Notes under the pieces: model-generated
Seen by the model: the letters and a program-made list of their open reading frames with translations, nothing else
Databases searched by the model: none
Told to the model about the DNA's origin: nothing
Shown here: piece by piece, positions 50,653 through 63,384 of the stretch
How positions within the stretch are numbered: position 1 is the stretch's first letter
How the letters are laid out: each line of letters opens with the position of its first letter
Made by a program: the position numbers and the translations under genes
Source: Auanema rhodensis
Taxonomy: Eukaryota > Nematoda > Chromadorea > Rhabditida > Rhabditidae
Direction of reading: 5' to 3'
Assembly (NCBI GenBank): GCA_964057225.1
Contig: OZ059898.1
Coordinates: 7,998,001 to 8,062,000, forward strand
Length of the DNA stretch: 64,000 nucleotides

Positions 50653-52511
50653 TACCTTCTCTCTTTCTATTGTTTTCTAGCTATTGATATATGATGAGAA
50701 TGCCAACCAGTACAATTCAGGAAGCAGATAGCAGTAAATAAGAAGGAAACTATTGCAATAGTTAAGAAAACATTCGGAACGACTCAAACCAGGAAACAGC
50801 TTTGATCAAGAGAACTTTGTCAAGAACAACAGAACGTTATCATCTCCAGACAATGTCTTTCCATCTCTCTCCCTCTCTTTCTCTCTCTCTCTCTCTATCT
50901 TTCTTTCTCTATCTTTCTCTTTTTATATTCATTATCATGCTCTTAATTTGTAGACACACGAGGCCAGTCTGAAGACAGTACATGGACGTTAGAGGCGCTT
51001 ATGTCGTCAGTTAGATGGCCGTTTGCGATAGATCACTCATTCTATCACCATATTTGACACGCTCATTTGCACTTGGCTCGATCATCATGAAGATTTTCTG
51101 ATGATTTTCCGTTTATAGGGCTAAAGATAACCGTATAAATCACATAAATAAAAGAAAATGTTGCTATTTATAAATGAAAAAAAAAGAAGAAATATGTCTT
51201 TTATTCTTCTCAAAAACAAAAGTTAAAAGATTATAAAATATGTGATTTTGATTATATAATTCATATAATATTAAAAAAATAAAAATATTTCAGAAAAATC
51301 GAGAAATAATATGTTAGATACAAGAAAATGAAATAGAAAAATAAAATAAAAATTCATTATACGTAATAGTGAATGTGAAAAAGTTTTGTTATAATGTCTT
51401 AATGTTACTTCTAACGTATAAACAATGACAAATATAGTAAAAGCTAGATATATATTGGAACTTGATCTAGTTCATCCTACGAAAAATGACCAAAGAAATA
51501 TAAATCAGCAGCCATGAGGAGAACATTCGACTCAACTAGGCAATAAGCTTCTTTTCTCCTCTCTTTCTCGATTTCTTTCTTTCTTTTTTAAAATATAAAT
51601 CTTGTGGTATATGCTAGAAATGTCTAATTTCAATTGAAATAGACTGAATGAAAAAGCTAAAGAAGAGCTAAACAGATATAAACAGAGAAGATGATGAAGA
51701 AGAAACAGTATTAAGCGACCTTGGCCGGCAAATAGTCATTTATGACCATTTAAATAAAGGCAAAAGAAAAAGAAGAAGAAAAAGAAGTAAGAATGAATCA
51801 AAAAAACTTGTCTCAGTCTTCATCTTAACTTCTCATATACCGCCCCTTAGATGTTGGAGCTTGAAGCCTGTAGTAGACGACTTGTCATTAGTCCAGTCTT
51901 TTACATTCAAACTCTCTCGTAATTTATAATTCTAAAAGTTCTATTTCTTTTTTATTATAATACATACACATATACTCCTTTCTCTCTCTCTCTCTCTCTT
52001 TTGTTCTCTTTATTAATAATCTAATACTATATAGTTCTTTACTGATTACTTCATCTTTTTTTTATTAACCATTACATAATATAAGAAATACATATTGATT
52101 ATATAAAGCTTTAAACTATCACATGTTATTAGATCATTCTATTGTTATTGTTTATTGATTATATTTATAAATATTATAGCTTATCATAATAAATTTATAT
52201 GGAATATATCTCTATATATATATATAAATCAAGAATAAATAAATTTTAATAATTAATAATATAAAAATAAATAAATATCTTGAAGAATAAATTATAAGAC
52301 CAATGACAATACTATATAACTTAAATATGAAATTATTGAATCAATTAGATTTCTGAAAATCCATATAATATATATTGATTATATGAATTTTCATATATAG
52401 ATACAATATATATTTATATATAAATCATATAATATTATTATCAAATAAAAATTTTTATATAGAATGAAAATACAATAAATAAATTGTTTATTAGAATTTA
52501 AAATAATAATA

Positions 52512-52565
<54 letters not shown>

Positions 52566-52856
52566 ATAAATAAAAAGAATTTTATGTGAATAACAGGTAT
52601 AAATTAAAATTTCAAATGATTGTTATACTTAGTTATCTTTATATATTATATATAAATACATCAACATATAAATATATAAATATAAATAAATATATAATAT
52701 AACCATCGACTAAAACTATTTTTCTTCAATCTAAGAAAAGATTTAAAATGGTTTATCCGGCAATAATTAAAGATTATTCAAACTTTAAGAAAGATTGAAC
52801 ATCTTTATTTTCTTCTTCAAAACATTTGTCATTGCTATTTCAATATATTTCATATA
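48600..52856. other. Gene-poor region with microsatellites
   Basis: Contains GA runs at about 49913-49980, (CT)18 at about 50611-50647 and (TA)n at about 52515-52561, plus a full CRE palindrome TGACGTCA at 49743-49750. One open stretch at 50954-51057 (TRGQSEDSTWTLEALMSS onward) follows a TTTGTAG acceptor and looks protein-like, but has no partner exon. Confidence 0.45.
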
Positions 52857-53020
52857 TTAGGTGGTTGCATTGTTCCCCTGCCCCCCTTGAGAAAAATTAA
52901 ATATTATGCTAATTTTACAAAATTTAAAAAAAATAAAAACTTTTCGCTAAATATGTTTTTTTTACTATTTTAGGGGGTTGAGTGGGGGGGGGGGGGCAGG
53001 GGAACAATGCAACCACCTAA
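52857..53020. mobile_element. 164-bp mariner-type MITE
   Basis: Perfect 30-bp terminal inverted repeats (52857-52886 and 52991-53020) start TTAGGTGGTTGCATTG and run through a CCCCTGCCCCCC block. The element is flanked by TA on both sides (52855-52856 and 53021-53022), the Tc1/mariner target-site duplication. The 104-bp interior is A+T-rich and noncoding, so it must be non-autonomous. TTAGGT at the tip matches many mariner ends. Confidence 0.85.
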
Positions 53021-53022
53021 TA

Positions 53023-54564
53023 TATCTATATATATATACAAATGTATGTATGTTTATACATCTTTATATTTTAATTAATTTAAATATTTATTTATTATAT
53101 AAATTAAAAATAAATTTTAAACTTAAAATTCAAATATTACTCTTTTGCAGCTTTTTTTCAAATTCCTGAAGATCATAACATACCGTCTTATCATTTATAT
53201 AGTATATGCATGTATGAACAAACGATTTGAAATTTATTTATATACATATAGTTAAGAATTTATATATATATTTAACTATATACATAAACATTATTTGTAT
53301 ATTTAAGTAATTATTAAATAATATCAAAACATTTGAAGAATGTTTATCCTTGGTTGTTGGTTATATTAATAAATTAGAATGTTAAGCTTTGATTATATGA
53401 GTTCAAATGATATAATTCAATAAAGAAAACCATTGGAAAAGGAAAAAGTCATGACGTTTTACGAAGAAAAAGCTAAGATAGAGAGAAACAATAATTCAGA
53501 AAGAAAAGCTAAAGTGAGCAAGAGCAATACATGAGATATACATAGAGAGAGAGCAAGAGAAAGAGACAGGGGGGCTTTTCAAAAATTTCATTTCATTTGA
53601 TATAAATGCTTTTTTTTGTGCTCAAGCTGCATGAGCATTCGTGCATGAGCATCATTTTTCTCTTACATGTCGACATCTCCATCGCATTCTTCTTCTCATC
53701 TTTCTTGTCATCAAAAATGTGGAAAACGCTATTGGAAGGTAAAAATATGCAGAGAATGTTTCCCTTGTCATCTGGTATATAGATATGTCATCGTCACACC
53801 ATCCATTCATTCAGCCAAGGTGTCACAGTCATCGTTCGTACATTTCCTTCTTCAAATATTCAGAATCATTTAATTTCTGTCTTCTTTATACCGTAAGGCT
53901 ATTTCTCAGACGATGTCTTTGATGACTGTCCTCGTCGTTCATGACATCGTCGTCATATACTCCTTATAAGGTTAACAAACCTAGTCTCTAGCATTGCCGT
54001 GAAGTTTCTCTCTTATCCTCTTTGCGATTCTCTCACTTTTGCTTTTTCACCCTTAATATAATAATATAAGGCATGATAGAATAGTGAATTCCAAGAGACT
54101 GAGACAATTGGAGGCAGATAGGCACGAGGTGGGATGAAAGAGATGGAAAATAATTTGTGTGAGAAATAAAGAGAGAAAGTTAAGAAACGAGGGAGACAGA
54201 TAGAAAATAGGGTCGTTTGACCGAGATATGAAATAACCCGTTCGTTCTGCAGATACTCCTTCATATCTCTCTGCCTCATTCTCGCTCTTCCACTCTCTCT
54301 CTTTCTCTCTTATATCTTCATAATTTTCTCATATTTCTTATGTTATCCTGTAAACCGTAATCAGTCGTTGAAGGAATATTTCGTATTTCGAATGACCGAA
54401 GCCCTAAATTCGGAATATTATCAACATAGGCGACCAGCTCTCTCTCTCTTTCTATCTCTCTCACTCTCTCTGTTTCTTTCTTTCTTTCTTTTCGCCCCTC
54501 TGTAACCCTCCCAAATTAAGTAGTCCTATTCTCTATCCTCTGTTTACTGATAATATTCATTTGA

Positions 54565-54595
<31 letters not shown>

Positions 54596-55449
54596 CAATT
54601 TAAATTTTTCATTTTTGATTTAAAAATTATATTTTATTATCAAATTGTTATTAATAGTTTACTGTAAACTTTATTTTACATGTTCACATTAGAAAAAAAA
54701 AACATTTTCAATCTGATACTAAAATGCTGTCAGTTTATTACTTCCTTTTGAAACTTTTTCTCTCTCTATCTTTCTCTTCTTATGACGAACCCGTTCATTC
54801 AAATCGTTCCCCAGCTGTTGAGCTTCTTCATCATATCCATTCCGGTCAAACATGTACTTACCTCGTTCTAGAAATCCATAAAAATCCAATAAACAATATC
54901 CAAAATGTCCATATAAGCTACATTATCATCAAAACCAGATATTTCATTACTAGTGTGTTTAATACTCTCATTAAAGCAAGCAATTATTGGCTTATTTTGG
55001 ATGATTTGATGCTCAAATACTTTGTATGTTCTTGCTTTCAATCTAATTTAGTTCATACGGTTTAAATCCCAGAGAACCAGGAAGAAAGTAGATAAGTCTA
55101 TTAGTTTCTTTATAGGAAAACGAGATTATTTGTATCCTTTATATAGTAAATTATATCTTCAATATCATTTCATGAGGTTTTCAATTCAATTAGCAACATT
55201 TACAATCATACTTGTATATACATATAGTATACATAGTATATAGTATTCATCTCACCTCATTTAACCCCACATTTCCTGGTTTTATTGTTTTCTAAAACTT
55301 TCCAGAATATTGCCTATTGTATGAGAATAAGTAAAAAAATCTTAGAAAACAATACATATTTAATATTTATTATATGTATATAGTTAACTAAATGTATATA
55401 GTATTATTAATTTTATTTGTTCTAATATTCAATTGACTCTCCTTACCTT

Positions 55450-55484
<35 letters not shown>

Positions 55485-55598
55485 ATTTATCTCTATTTAT
55501 CTCGAATATCATGATCTATTATATATTTAAAATTAATTATGTTATTTTGATTATTAATTAAATTATTTTAATACTTTTTTTTTTAATTTTTTTTACAG
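53023..55598. other. Gene-poor region upstream of the LMO7-like gene
   Basis: A+T and CT-rich sequence with a short (TA)n near 54,570. A 113-codon frame at 54724-55065 begins with a hydrophobic segment, but its start is made of a CT-rich tract; I do not support it as a gene. The end of this stretch is the polypyrimidine tract of an acceptor at 55598. Confidence 0.45.
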
Positions 55599-58055
55599 TT
55601 ACCGATACGACGTGGTGTTTACTTCGCCTCAAAATTCTTGCATCATTCTCATCATCATCAGCTGCAACACTGTAGCCCACCGTTGTTGTCGTTGCTATCA
55701 ACGTCAACATCTGTTCATCTGAATTTCTTCTGTATTTATTGAATATTCTTTTAATATAATCAAAATAAATAAGAACAAATCATGAACAGCGTAGATGTAA
55801 CAGCAAAAGTAAGTTCCTTTTCTTTGAGCATATCATATATAAATACAAATATTAGTAATTCTCACGTATTACATATCAGTATTTTTCATATATTTATCAA
55901 TTCTGTTATAATCCTTCATAAACAACATGTTCTGTTATCATTTCTTTCAAAAATTACAAGAAATTTTTTTTTAAACTTCAAAAGATTCTTATCATTTTCT
56001 CAATTTTCGCGATTCACTTTTATTCAAATCTAGATACTTCTTCTTATCTTGAATTAAACTTTTTCTTCATATTATTCATATACTTTTCTAGTTACTATTC
56101 CATATAACTATAATATCCTGTTCACCTTTTTTTTGTTTTTTTAACCAAATACATATTTATTTCTACTCATTTTCATCTAAATAATGAAAAAATACCTTTG
56201 TGTTAAGTTTTTTTTAGAAAAAAAGAACAATTGACAGCTCAATTCCTTTATTTGCTTTATAATTCGTAGTTTGTCTTTTCTTTTCTTTAAAATATTTTAT
56301 TTTTTCATTTTCTTTTACAAATCATTAAATAGAAAATTATTTTATACTAAAACATGTATATCCTACCACTTTATCAATCAATGTCAAACATTACATTATT
56401 CAGCTGTTTATATATGCTATTTTCAAACTTTTTTTTCAACAATATGTCCATTTTATATACTCATCTCATATCATTTTCTAAGTATTTATTATTTTAAAAA
56501 GTTAAAATTTTTTCAAAAAAACTTAACTATGTTAATCATAAAATAAATATATTTCCTTCTTACTCATTCTCCATTCGCTCTAGAATAATCAAACTTCCCA
56601 CATGTTTTAGGTTTTACAAGCATCCTTTCTCTTCTCATTTTCTCTCTTTATCTATAATTCTTTATCAATCTTAAATACTTATTTTCTTTTAGTTCATCGG
56701 AAATATTTTTCTGATAACAATGATTGACTTTGTGAAGCTTTTTTAAAATTAAATATGTCATTTACATAAGTATTTACAATTTTTTTTTATAAATTTTATT
56801 TTAAATTATTCAGGTTTGCCAATATTTGGAAGATATGGTGATAAGCAATGTTAGGTATGTTCCGAAAGAATATTAAAAATGTATTTTATTTAATCAAAAA
56901 GTTAAATTAAATTGTTTTAAATCACTATTTCATATGATTTCTATGATTTCTATCTCTTTTCTTTTTAATGTTTGCTCATTTTATCGTCTTAATCTTCTTC
57001 TCTAAGTCTCAATTCATCTCACCTTTATTCGGCCTTTTGTCTCCAAAAGTGGTTGGATGAGCTCTCAAGAGTGCGAAGCAGCCTGTGCTCGTCATTTGTG
57101 CTCCGCCTACCCAAAGACTGAGCAACTTGACCGGCTTAACCGGCCTTCTTTCCGGTCATCATGCATTTTATGAAAAAGATAATTCACTTATTTTAATTTT
57201 TCTCTTTAAAATATTATTTGTAATTTATAAATAAATGTATATTGATTGAATCTAGATATATTATTTTATAATTTAATTTTTTTTCAATTTTCAGCACAGC
57301 AAACAAAACGGCATCATTACAGAGGTTGAGAGGTCCGGGCCAGGTAAAATCTTTTCAAATGATTTTTTATGAAAAATTAAAATGTTTGATGAGAAACCAA
57401 AAAATTTAAACATGTTTGGTTTACTGTTGAACGTTCATGTTTATACTCAATTTCAGAATTTTAAATATTTTTTTTTGAATTTCTTTTATTTATTTAATTA
57501 ATTTGTTTCAGCCTTCAATGGACCCTCTGCAGTTTATAGCTCCTCCTCAAACAGGGCTTGATATGGCTGAGAAAGCTAAACAACTTGTTACTCTGACCGA
57601 ACAACAGAAGAAAATTCGCGGCATTGAGATGGATAAGAATAAGGTTTGTCTAAAATATAATTAATATTTATTTATTTATTTCAGCAACCACATGCACATT
57701 TTGAAGAAGAATGGCAGTCAGATTTGGATACATGGCGGCGAAAACGAAAGAATCGACTTTCGGCTGAAACTGAAACAGACACAACGAAATCATCCTCAAT
57801 AGAGCTTTCATCCAAAAATTTTCAATCGGAAAAGACTGCGGAAAGCGGTTCATCGTTATCACCTTCATCATATCGCTCATCGACGGGATCGATCAATCCA
57901 CCAGAGTTTCGTGAAATTCAAACTTATTCTGTAAGTTTAAATCATGAATATACTAACATTTCAATTGAAATCTTTTTTTTTAGCGAAAGAAAACGGAAAT
58001 GCATGGAATGTACACAGATGATGATTCAGAAGATTATGCCAGCGATTATCACAAG
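55599..58055 (+). CDS. 5' exons of a putative LMO7/LIMCH1/Smash-like scaffold protein (partial)
   Basis: An exon from 55599 carries a 5' leader and the start codon at 55782. Coding exons 55782-55808, 56814-56854, 57295-57343, 57512-57643, 57685-57930 and 57984-58055 all join in phase (189 codons so far, open at the end). The protein starts MNSVDVTAKVCQYLEDM. Its middle (KKIRGIEMDKNK, then FEEEWQSDLDTWRRKRKNRL) resembles the E-x-x-W-Q-x-D-L-x-x-W-K/R-x-(K/R)n motif of the DUF4757 region in LMO7, LIMCH1 and Drosophila Smash, which organise actomyosin at epithelial junctions. A Ser/Thr-rich region and an acidic YTDDDSEDY stretch follow. The assignment rests on one motif. Downstream exons are uncertain; a PDZ-like open segment near 61.2 kb would fit the LMO7 domain order. 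Confidence 0.6.
57050..57173 (+). CDS. Candidate alternative terminal exon, cysteine-rich
   Basis: Inside the intron 56855-57294 a CCAAAAG acceptor follows a T-rich tract. Splicing from exon 2 (leftover AG) to 57050 keeps phase and yields S-GWMSSQECEAACARHLCS, then AYPKTEQLDRLNRPS and a stop at 57171-57173. The stretch is markedly more G+C-rich than the intron. It would give a protein of about 64 aa with four cysteines. It may instead be an exon on the other strand, which is also open here. Confidence 0.35.
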
Positions 58056-58690
58056 GTCAGCTCAAACTTTGAATTTTCCAGCAAAAAACTGCCAATTTTT
58101 GGTCATTTTTTTAAAAATGGAAATATTTGTTTAAAGTATCATTATTACTATATGTATACATATAGTTAAGTATATTTGAGAGTAACACTATAACCAATGA
58201 AAAGGGAAGACAATTTTAATTTAAAAAATGAAAATGTTTCATCGTTATCAATTTTTCAAAAGAATTTCCTTTTAAAAAGATTAATATATATTATATATTA
58301 TATATGATATATGATATACTACCTATTTATATGGACCATATTATATATCTTTTGATAAGACAACATATAAGAAAAAGGAAAAAGACTTTAAGAAAGAGAG
58401 AGTTTCCATGATATTAATTATTGTTGGAATGATTAGGATATTTGATAATAGATGAAGAAGAAACTATTCCTCCCGTTCATTATAACCTTTGAGATCTTTG
58501 TCAATTTCTATTCCTCTATGCCCTGTTAGACGACTGATCGAGATGTATCTTCAGGAGCATTTAGGTCACTTTCACTCAAAAATCTAAGAGATTCGTCATC
58601 ATTATTATCATCACTATATGTATATCCATTATATGATAACATGAATATCTGCTGTTCGTTTAGAGAGATCATCATATTCCCCTTTTCTTC

Positions 58691-58696
<6 letters not shown>

Positions 58697-58758
<62 letters not shown>
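58697..58758 (+). repeat. (TC)n microsatellite, about 31 units
   Basis: Uninterrupted TC run ending in CAG, so it also forms an extreme polypyrimidine tract and acceptor-like site. I found no convincing exon after it. Confidence 0.95.
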
Positions 58759-58760
<2 letters not shown>

Positions 58761-59896
58761 GATATTCTCATCCTTTTCTTTACGTCTTCTGTAGGACATT
58801 GTTTCCTTGTTTCTCAATCATCGGCATTAGACAAATCTAATAAGGTTCACCTGTACATATCGCCTCAGCCTGATTTGGTTAAATTTGATCTACAACATCA
58901 ACTCTTTCTCACAAAATCTATTAATCTATTTTATTTATTTATTTAATAGAATACGGTAAGAATACAATGTATATTTTAACTCAATTTCAATATTGTTATT
59001 TCTTCTGAATTGCCAAACGTTCACATGAGCACAATATTTCGTTGACATGTTTTATTTTTTTTTCTTCTTCTTTTCGTCTCCATCACGCTTTTGAAGTATT
59101 CTGTTTGACTTCATTCTAAAATATTTTGGTCAAAATACGTTGACTATATGATCAAACATTACAATAGTTGTGTCTAGGTATTTTCTATTGAAGGTATTAT
59201 CTTCTTGATAAATACATTCTTTCTTTCTTTTTAAATTTTATCTCGTTTATACAAATAAGATAAGATGTATTTGGATTCTGATAATCTTACATGTGATGAT
59301 GATGCCTTGATGTGAGCGTGTATGATGTAGAAGTATGTGTGTGTGTCTCTGTGTCACATTGCTTCTGAGGTGAAATTTTGGTGATGTTTGCAGATAGAGA
59401 TGAAAAACTACGTCTTGTTATGTCTGTACTCTCATCTGAACTCATGATCTGTTCATTGCTTAACCGTACAAACAGATATTTGATGGCGGCAAAATGAAGA
59501 GACGGAAGGGAGTTGCCCAGTATGTCTGTTTCTGTTACGGCTTCTAAGACTGCTGCCATCAGAAGAGCTACCTTTGCCTGTTTCTCTCGGCTCCCTCCTT
59601 GCTGTATGAACGTCTGTAATCTCTGGAATTTCATCTCAACCTCTTCTGCCGTTCCTCACTTCTCCGTTATCATCTAACTGGCATCAACAAAGCTTCTCAA
59701 TCGACCCACTCTCCTTCTCTCTCCACCTCTTCGTCTTTCTTGCATGTAGAGAACATCATACAGGTGGAGTTGACATTCTGGAAAAAGCATCAGCAGAAGT
59801 TACCTTGCAACACAGACACACGTGCTCACGTCAACTGATAATCAAACTCTTCCAATCTACATACTCATATTGAATTCATATTATCTTAATATTATA

Positions 59897-60040
59897 ATGT
59901 CATCAATGATCAGTCCTGTATCAACCACAGAAGATCAGAATAGTCCACTAGCCATTAACTGTTGTCCTGAATTCTGCGTCAATCCCAAATGTCCATTTTC
60001 GCCAAAGCATATTTCTGTTCTACGAATTCATATTTTTCCG
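59897..60040 (+). CDS. Candidate small exon with CC-x3-C-x4-C motif
   Basis: A 48-codon frame starts MSSMISPVSTTEDQN, includes INCCPEFCVNPKCPF and ends at a consensus GTAAGT donor in phase 0. The next acceptor (ATTAAG at 61142) would add a short tail and stop. No signal peptide is visible. This could be an alternative first exon of the surrounding gene. I do not assign a function. Confidence 0.3.
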
Positions 60041-61142
60041 GTAAGTATAAATAATTTGATTTGATTGAACTTCATTCAAGACTTATCATGTATATTCTTA
60101 ATCTTCAACTGAAATATTGAAGTGAAATTTCATATTTGAATCATTTATAATTCTATCATCATTTAATAGAAAGATTAATAAGAGAAAATGAGTGAAAGTG
60201 AAATTGTGAGTGAAAAGAGAAACGATCCTATGAAACGAAATTCTCGTCAAATTGCCAAGTTGCATTATCAGACATGAGTTTAACCGCCAATCATTTCTAT
60301 TTTCTATATAAGATTGATGCTAAAACTAAAGATTTTTAAACTTTTACTACCTCTATGATCGTATAAATTTAGAACAAAAATGATAACGATGCTTAGAAAA
60401 TGATAGTACAATCATTGTTTAGTCTATTTAATTTCTAATATAATTAATGATATAAAACTAGAATTTAAAAAAAAGAGAAAGTAAATAATTGCTTGTGCTC
60501 TAGAAAGGCACATGTCATCTTTCAAGAGTAAAAGTCTATAATGACAAGCATTTTTGAGACCGGAATTCGGGGAAACACATGTAGATAAGCTGATAAAAGG
60601 TTGAAACTTTTTTTTTGTTCAATTAATTGTATAACAAAAAGATTAGAAGGTAAAATAATTATGTTTAGCTATATAAACAAGAAATTATTTAAATTTATAT
60701 TTAATCATTATTTATAAAATAAAAGTTATAAATATAGTTTAATAGACTTCAATGCAAATAATCCAGTTTTATAAATCATATAGTATACTATTATAACTTT
60801 TTTTCCTTTGAAACAAAAAAAAAGTTTTCGAATCTTATGTCATGTGACCAAAACCAAAGTTTCACTAAAATAGAAAAATTAGCATAATTCACGTGATCTT
60901 GAACATGAATATCCGAATATGTTGGTTATGATCTCATTTTTTTAAAATTGATATACACGTAAACTACAGTTTTTCAATTCTCTCTCAGCTTTTTTTCTCT
61001 CCATTCTCGACTAACTTTCACCAGTTATACATCTTCAATTCATGTTTTTTACTGTTTTTTATTTGATCTAAGTTTATTTTAAAAATATTCTTAAATATAA
61101 AATTATTAAAGAAGAAAATCATTTTTTGGTTAATCAATTAAG

Positions 61143-61378
61143 GTTACACTCACACTCATACCAAGCAAAAGTTCAAGCTTGAAGTCAACTTGACTCGGGA
61201 AGCTTTCAAGCCTTCCGGCTTCACATTATTTTGGCAAATATTGACAGTGGCGAAGACGAAAACGGCTAGATATGCATTTGTCAATAAAATATCGAAGAGC
61301 AACGTTCGTTTGAATCATTTCACCAGCAGAGCATCAATTCATGTTTCTGATAATGATGATTCGTTTCAATTGTTATGA
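61143..61378 (+). CDS. Candidate exon with PDZ-like start
   Basis: After an ATTAAG acceptor, one frame is open for 78 codons (YTHTHTKQKFKLEVNLTRE, then FKPSGFTLFWQ, then ARYAFVNKISKSN) up to a stop. The spacing of a basic strand, GFTLFW and FVNKIS resembles the first half of a PDZ domain, and LMO7 has a PDZ after its DUF4757 region. It needs a preceding exon that ends with one extra base, which I did not find. An early GT donor after KSN could remove the tail. Confidence 0.3.
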
Positions 61379-62528
61379 AACTAGTTATATTTTAAATGAA
61401 AATCATGAGGTAGATACAGATACATACCATGTATGTGAGCATGTTTCCTGGACATTCAATTGTCTCCGTTTTAGAAAGAAGAAAACGACTGATTTAAGCC
61501 GATCATCAGATAAGCCATACAATTTCGATATGAGGTTCGAAGATGAATAATAGACGACGAGAAAAGGGAAAGGCAGCATTCCATACACTTCGCAACTGTC
61601 AATTTGTCTTAAAGCTGTTAACGGAAATGTAACTGGTTGAAGTAGTAAAACATTACATGCTTATGAAATCTCTCTTCCAACAAGACCTCTTTCAAGTTGT
61701 GTTTATCCATTCTCTTTTGGTTTCTTTCTTTTCTCTATCTTTCTCGACGTCTTTCTTGAACATGAAACCTCTCTCATTATTTTTTGAATATGATTGATAC
61801 GTGGATGAGATAGAAAGCAACAGTACTCGAAAATGAGATTGAATGAGAAGAAGGAAAAGAGAAAGAATGTGGTAATACAAAACAATTCATAGAGGAAAAG
61901 AAAAAGAAGCAGAATTGACTACCATAATCCATATAATCCCATCGTTTTGTTCATGGCTCCTGCCTGTACGCAATCGTCTCCCCTGGAGGCAAATGTGACA
62001 ATGACATCCCACCCACCTCCATGTTAAACGATCTCTCTCTATCTCTCAATTTCTGTTTCTCTCTTCCTATCCTTATGTCATAGTGTCTTTTTCGATTTTT
62101 CTTTCGATTAAAATTCCTCCAACACTCTACATTAAACCATATTGTTTTATCTATATTTCTAACTTCTAGCTATATTCTCGCTACAACATACTCCCCCCTT
62201 CCGTCCCTCGGCTTTCTCTATCTATCTCTATCTCTCTTTTTCTTTATCCATATTTCACTTGTTTTTATTACAAAAACGAGAGAAAGAGATAGAAGAGAGT
62301 AGCAGTCACTCAGTCAGTTTGTCGTGTCAGTTAGTTAGTTCGACGACGTGGTCGTCATCCACGTTCTCGTCATCTGTATTGAGCAGACGACGTGTCCGTC
62401 AGGATACCCTTTTCTGATAACTTTCTGACAAAAATTATATTCAAGTCAATTGTATCACATTCATCCTTTTCTTCTTTTTTTAAAATATATTCATTCCACC
62501 TCATTGGAATTTCTATATTGATACAATC

Positions 62529-62744
62529 ATGGATTGGAATCGCTTGGAACGCCTTGAATCCATCGACCCCACTTCCCAAAGTCTGCAACAGATTTCTCAT
62601 CAACTTGGTCTCGGTTCATCAAACCGTTTCCGTTACTTTGAGATTGAAAATCGTCCCGGTCTATTAGAAATTCGAGCTAGTTCATCACTTCGTCAAGGTC
62701 CATTAGACATGCCTCTTATTGGTGGACGTAGACCGTTAAAACAG
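62529..62744 (+). CDS. Candidate alternative first exon, 72 codons, of a proline-rich protein
   Basis: The frame starts MDWNRLERLESIDPTSQS and ends RRPLKQ at a GTGAAC donor in phase 0, matching the phase-0 acceptor at 63598. Codon composition is coding-like throughout and the start is preceded by an A+T-rich leader. I do not recognise the sequence. It could begin a new gene or be an internal promoter of the gene starting at 55.8 kb. Confidence 0.55.
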
Positions 62745-63248
62745 GTGAACCGATAATCTTTGAGCATAATTAATAATCAAAGTTGATTTATAAAATATAA
62801 ATGTATATTGTATATATAATTTATTTTTTTTAATAATTTTCTTATTGGTCAAATCAATGATTCATATTATTTCCCACGTAGGTTTTTTTGTTTGAAAATT
62901 ATGATATATAATCCATTCAATTATATTATATATATGTGAATAATTTGATGACCTATCATATATATTTTTCCGGTTTTATTTCAAAGCCTCTCATATAAAC
63001 TTATTTTCTAGTTAAAATGATATTAATGTTCTCATCTTTCCTTATGTAAGAAACTCGAGAATCAGATTTTCGAAGTTTAACACATATTTTCATATATCAA
63101 AATATGTCAACCAGTCATTTGCTAGATCATTTAGTCGTGGTAGTTAATCCGCCGAAATCTACTACTTTTTCAATTGAAATCGTTTCATATAAACCACTTT
63201 CATAATCAATCATATAAATAGTATAGTATAATATATATATGATATAGT

Positions 63249-63270
63249 ACATACATACATACATACATAC
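63249..63270 (+). repeat. (ACAT)n microsatellite
   Basis: Five to six tandem ACAT units between the two alternative first exons. Confidence 0.9.
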
Positions 63271-63384
63271 GCAGATTTTATTTCAAAACGTTGTCATATA
63301 TAGATTTTTTGATTTGTCGTTTTGCCAAAATCACAGAATATTTCATTTCAATTTGACTATATTTTTAACGAAAATTATTTAAAA

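Noticed and set aside
54724-55650. Possible secreted peptide whose splice to 55599 would read QTFTDTTW, reminiscent of nematode GnRH/AKH peptides
   Set aside because: The hydrophobic start derives from a CT tract, there is no amidation or dibasic site, and 55599 is better explained as the leader exon of the downstream gene.
58641-58946. ORF with a Leu/Ser run followed by an acceptor-like CAG
   Set aside because: The run is a TC microsatellite, and the sequence after it has no conserved or phase-consistent partner exon.
59958-59990. CC-x3-C-x4-C arrangement resembling small disulfide-rich peptides
   Set aside because: No signal peptide or processing site and a coincidental four-cysteine pattern; not treated as a toxin-like gene.
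61406-61427. TGAGGTAG, the let-7 family seed
   Set aside because: No complementary arm within 80 nt; the only local pairing is a short CATAC/GTATG stem in the wrong place.
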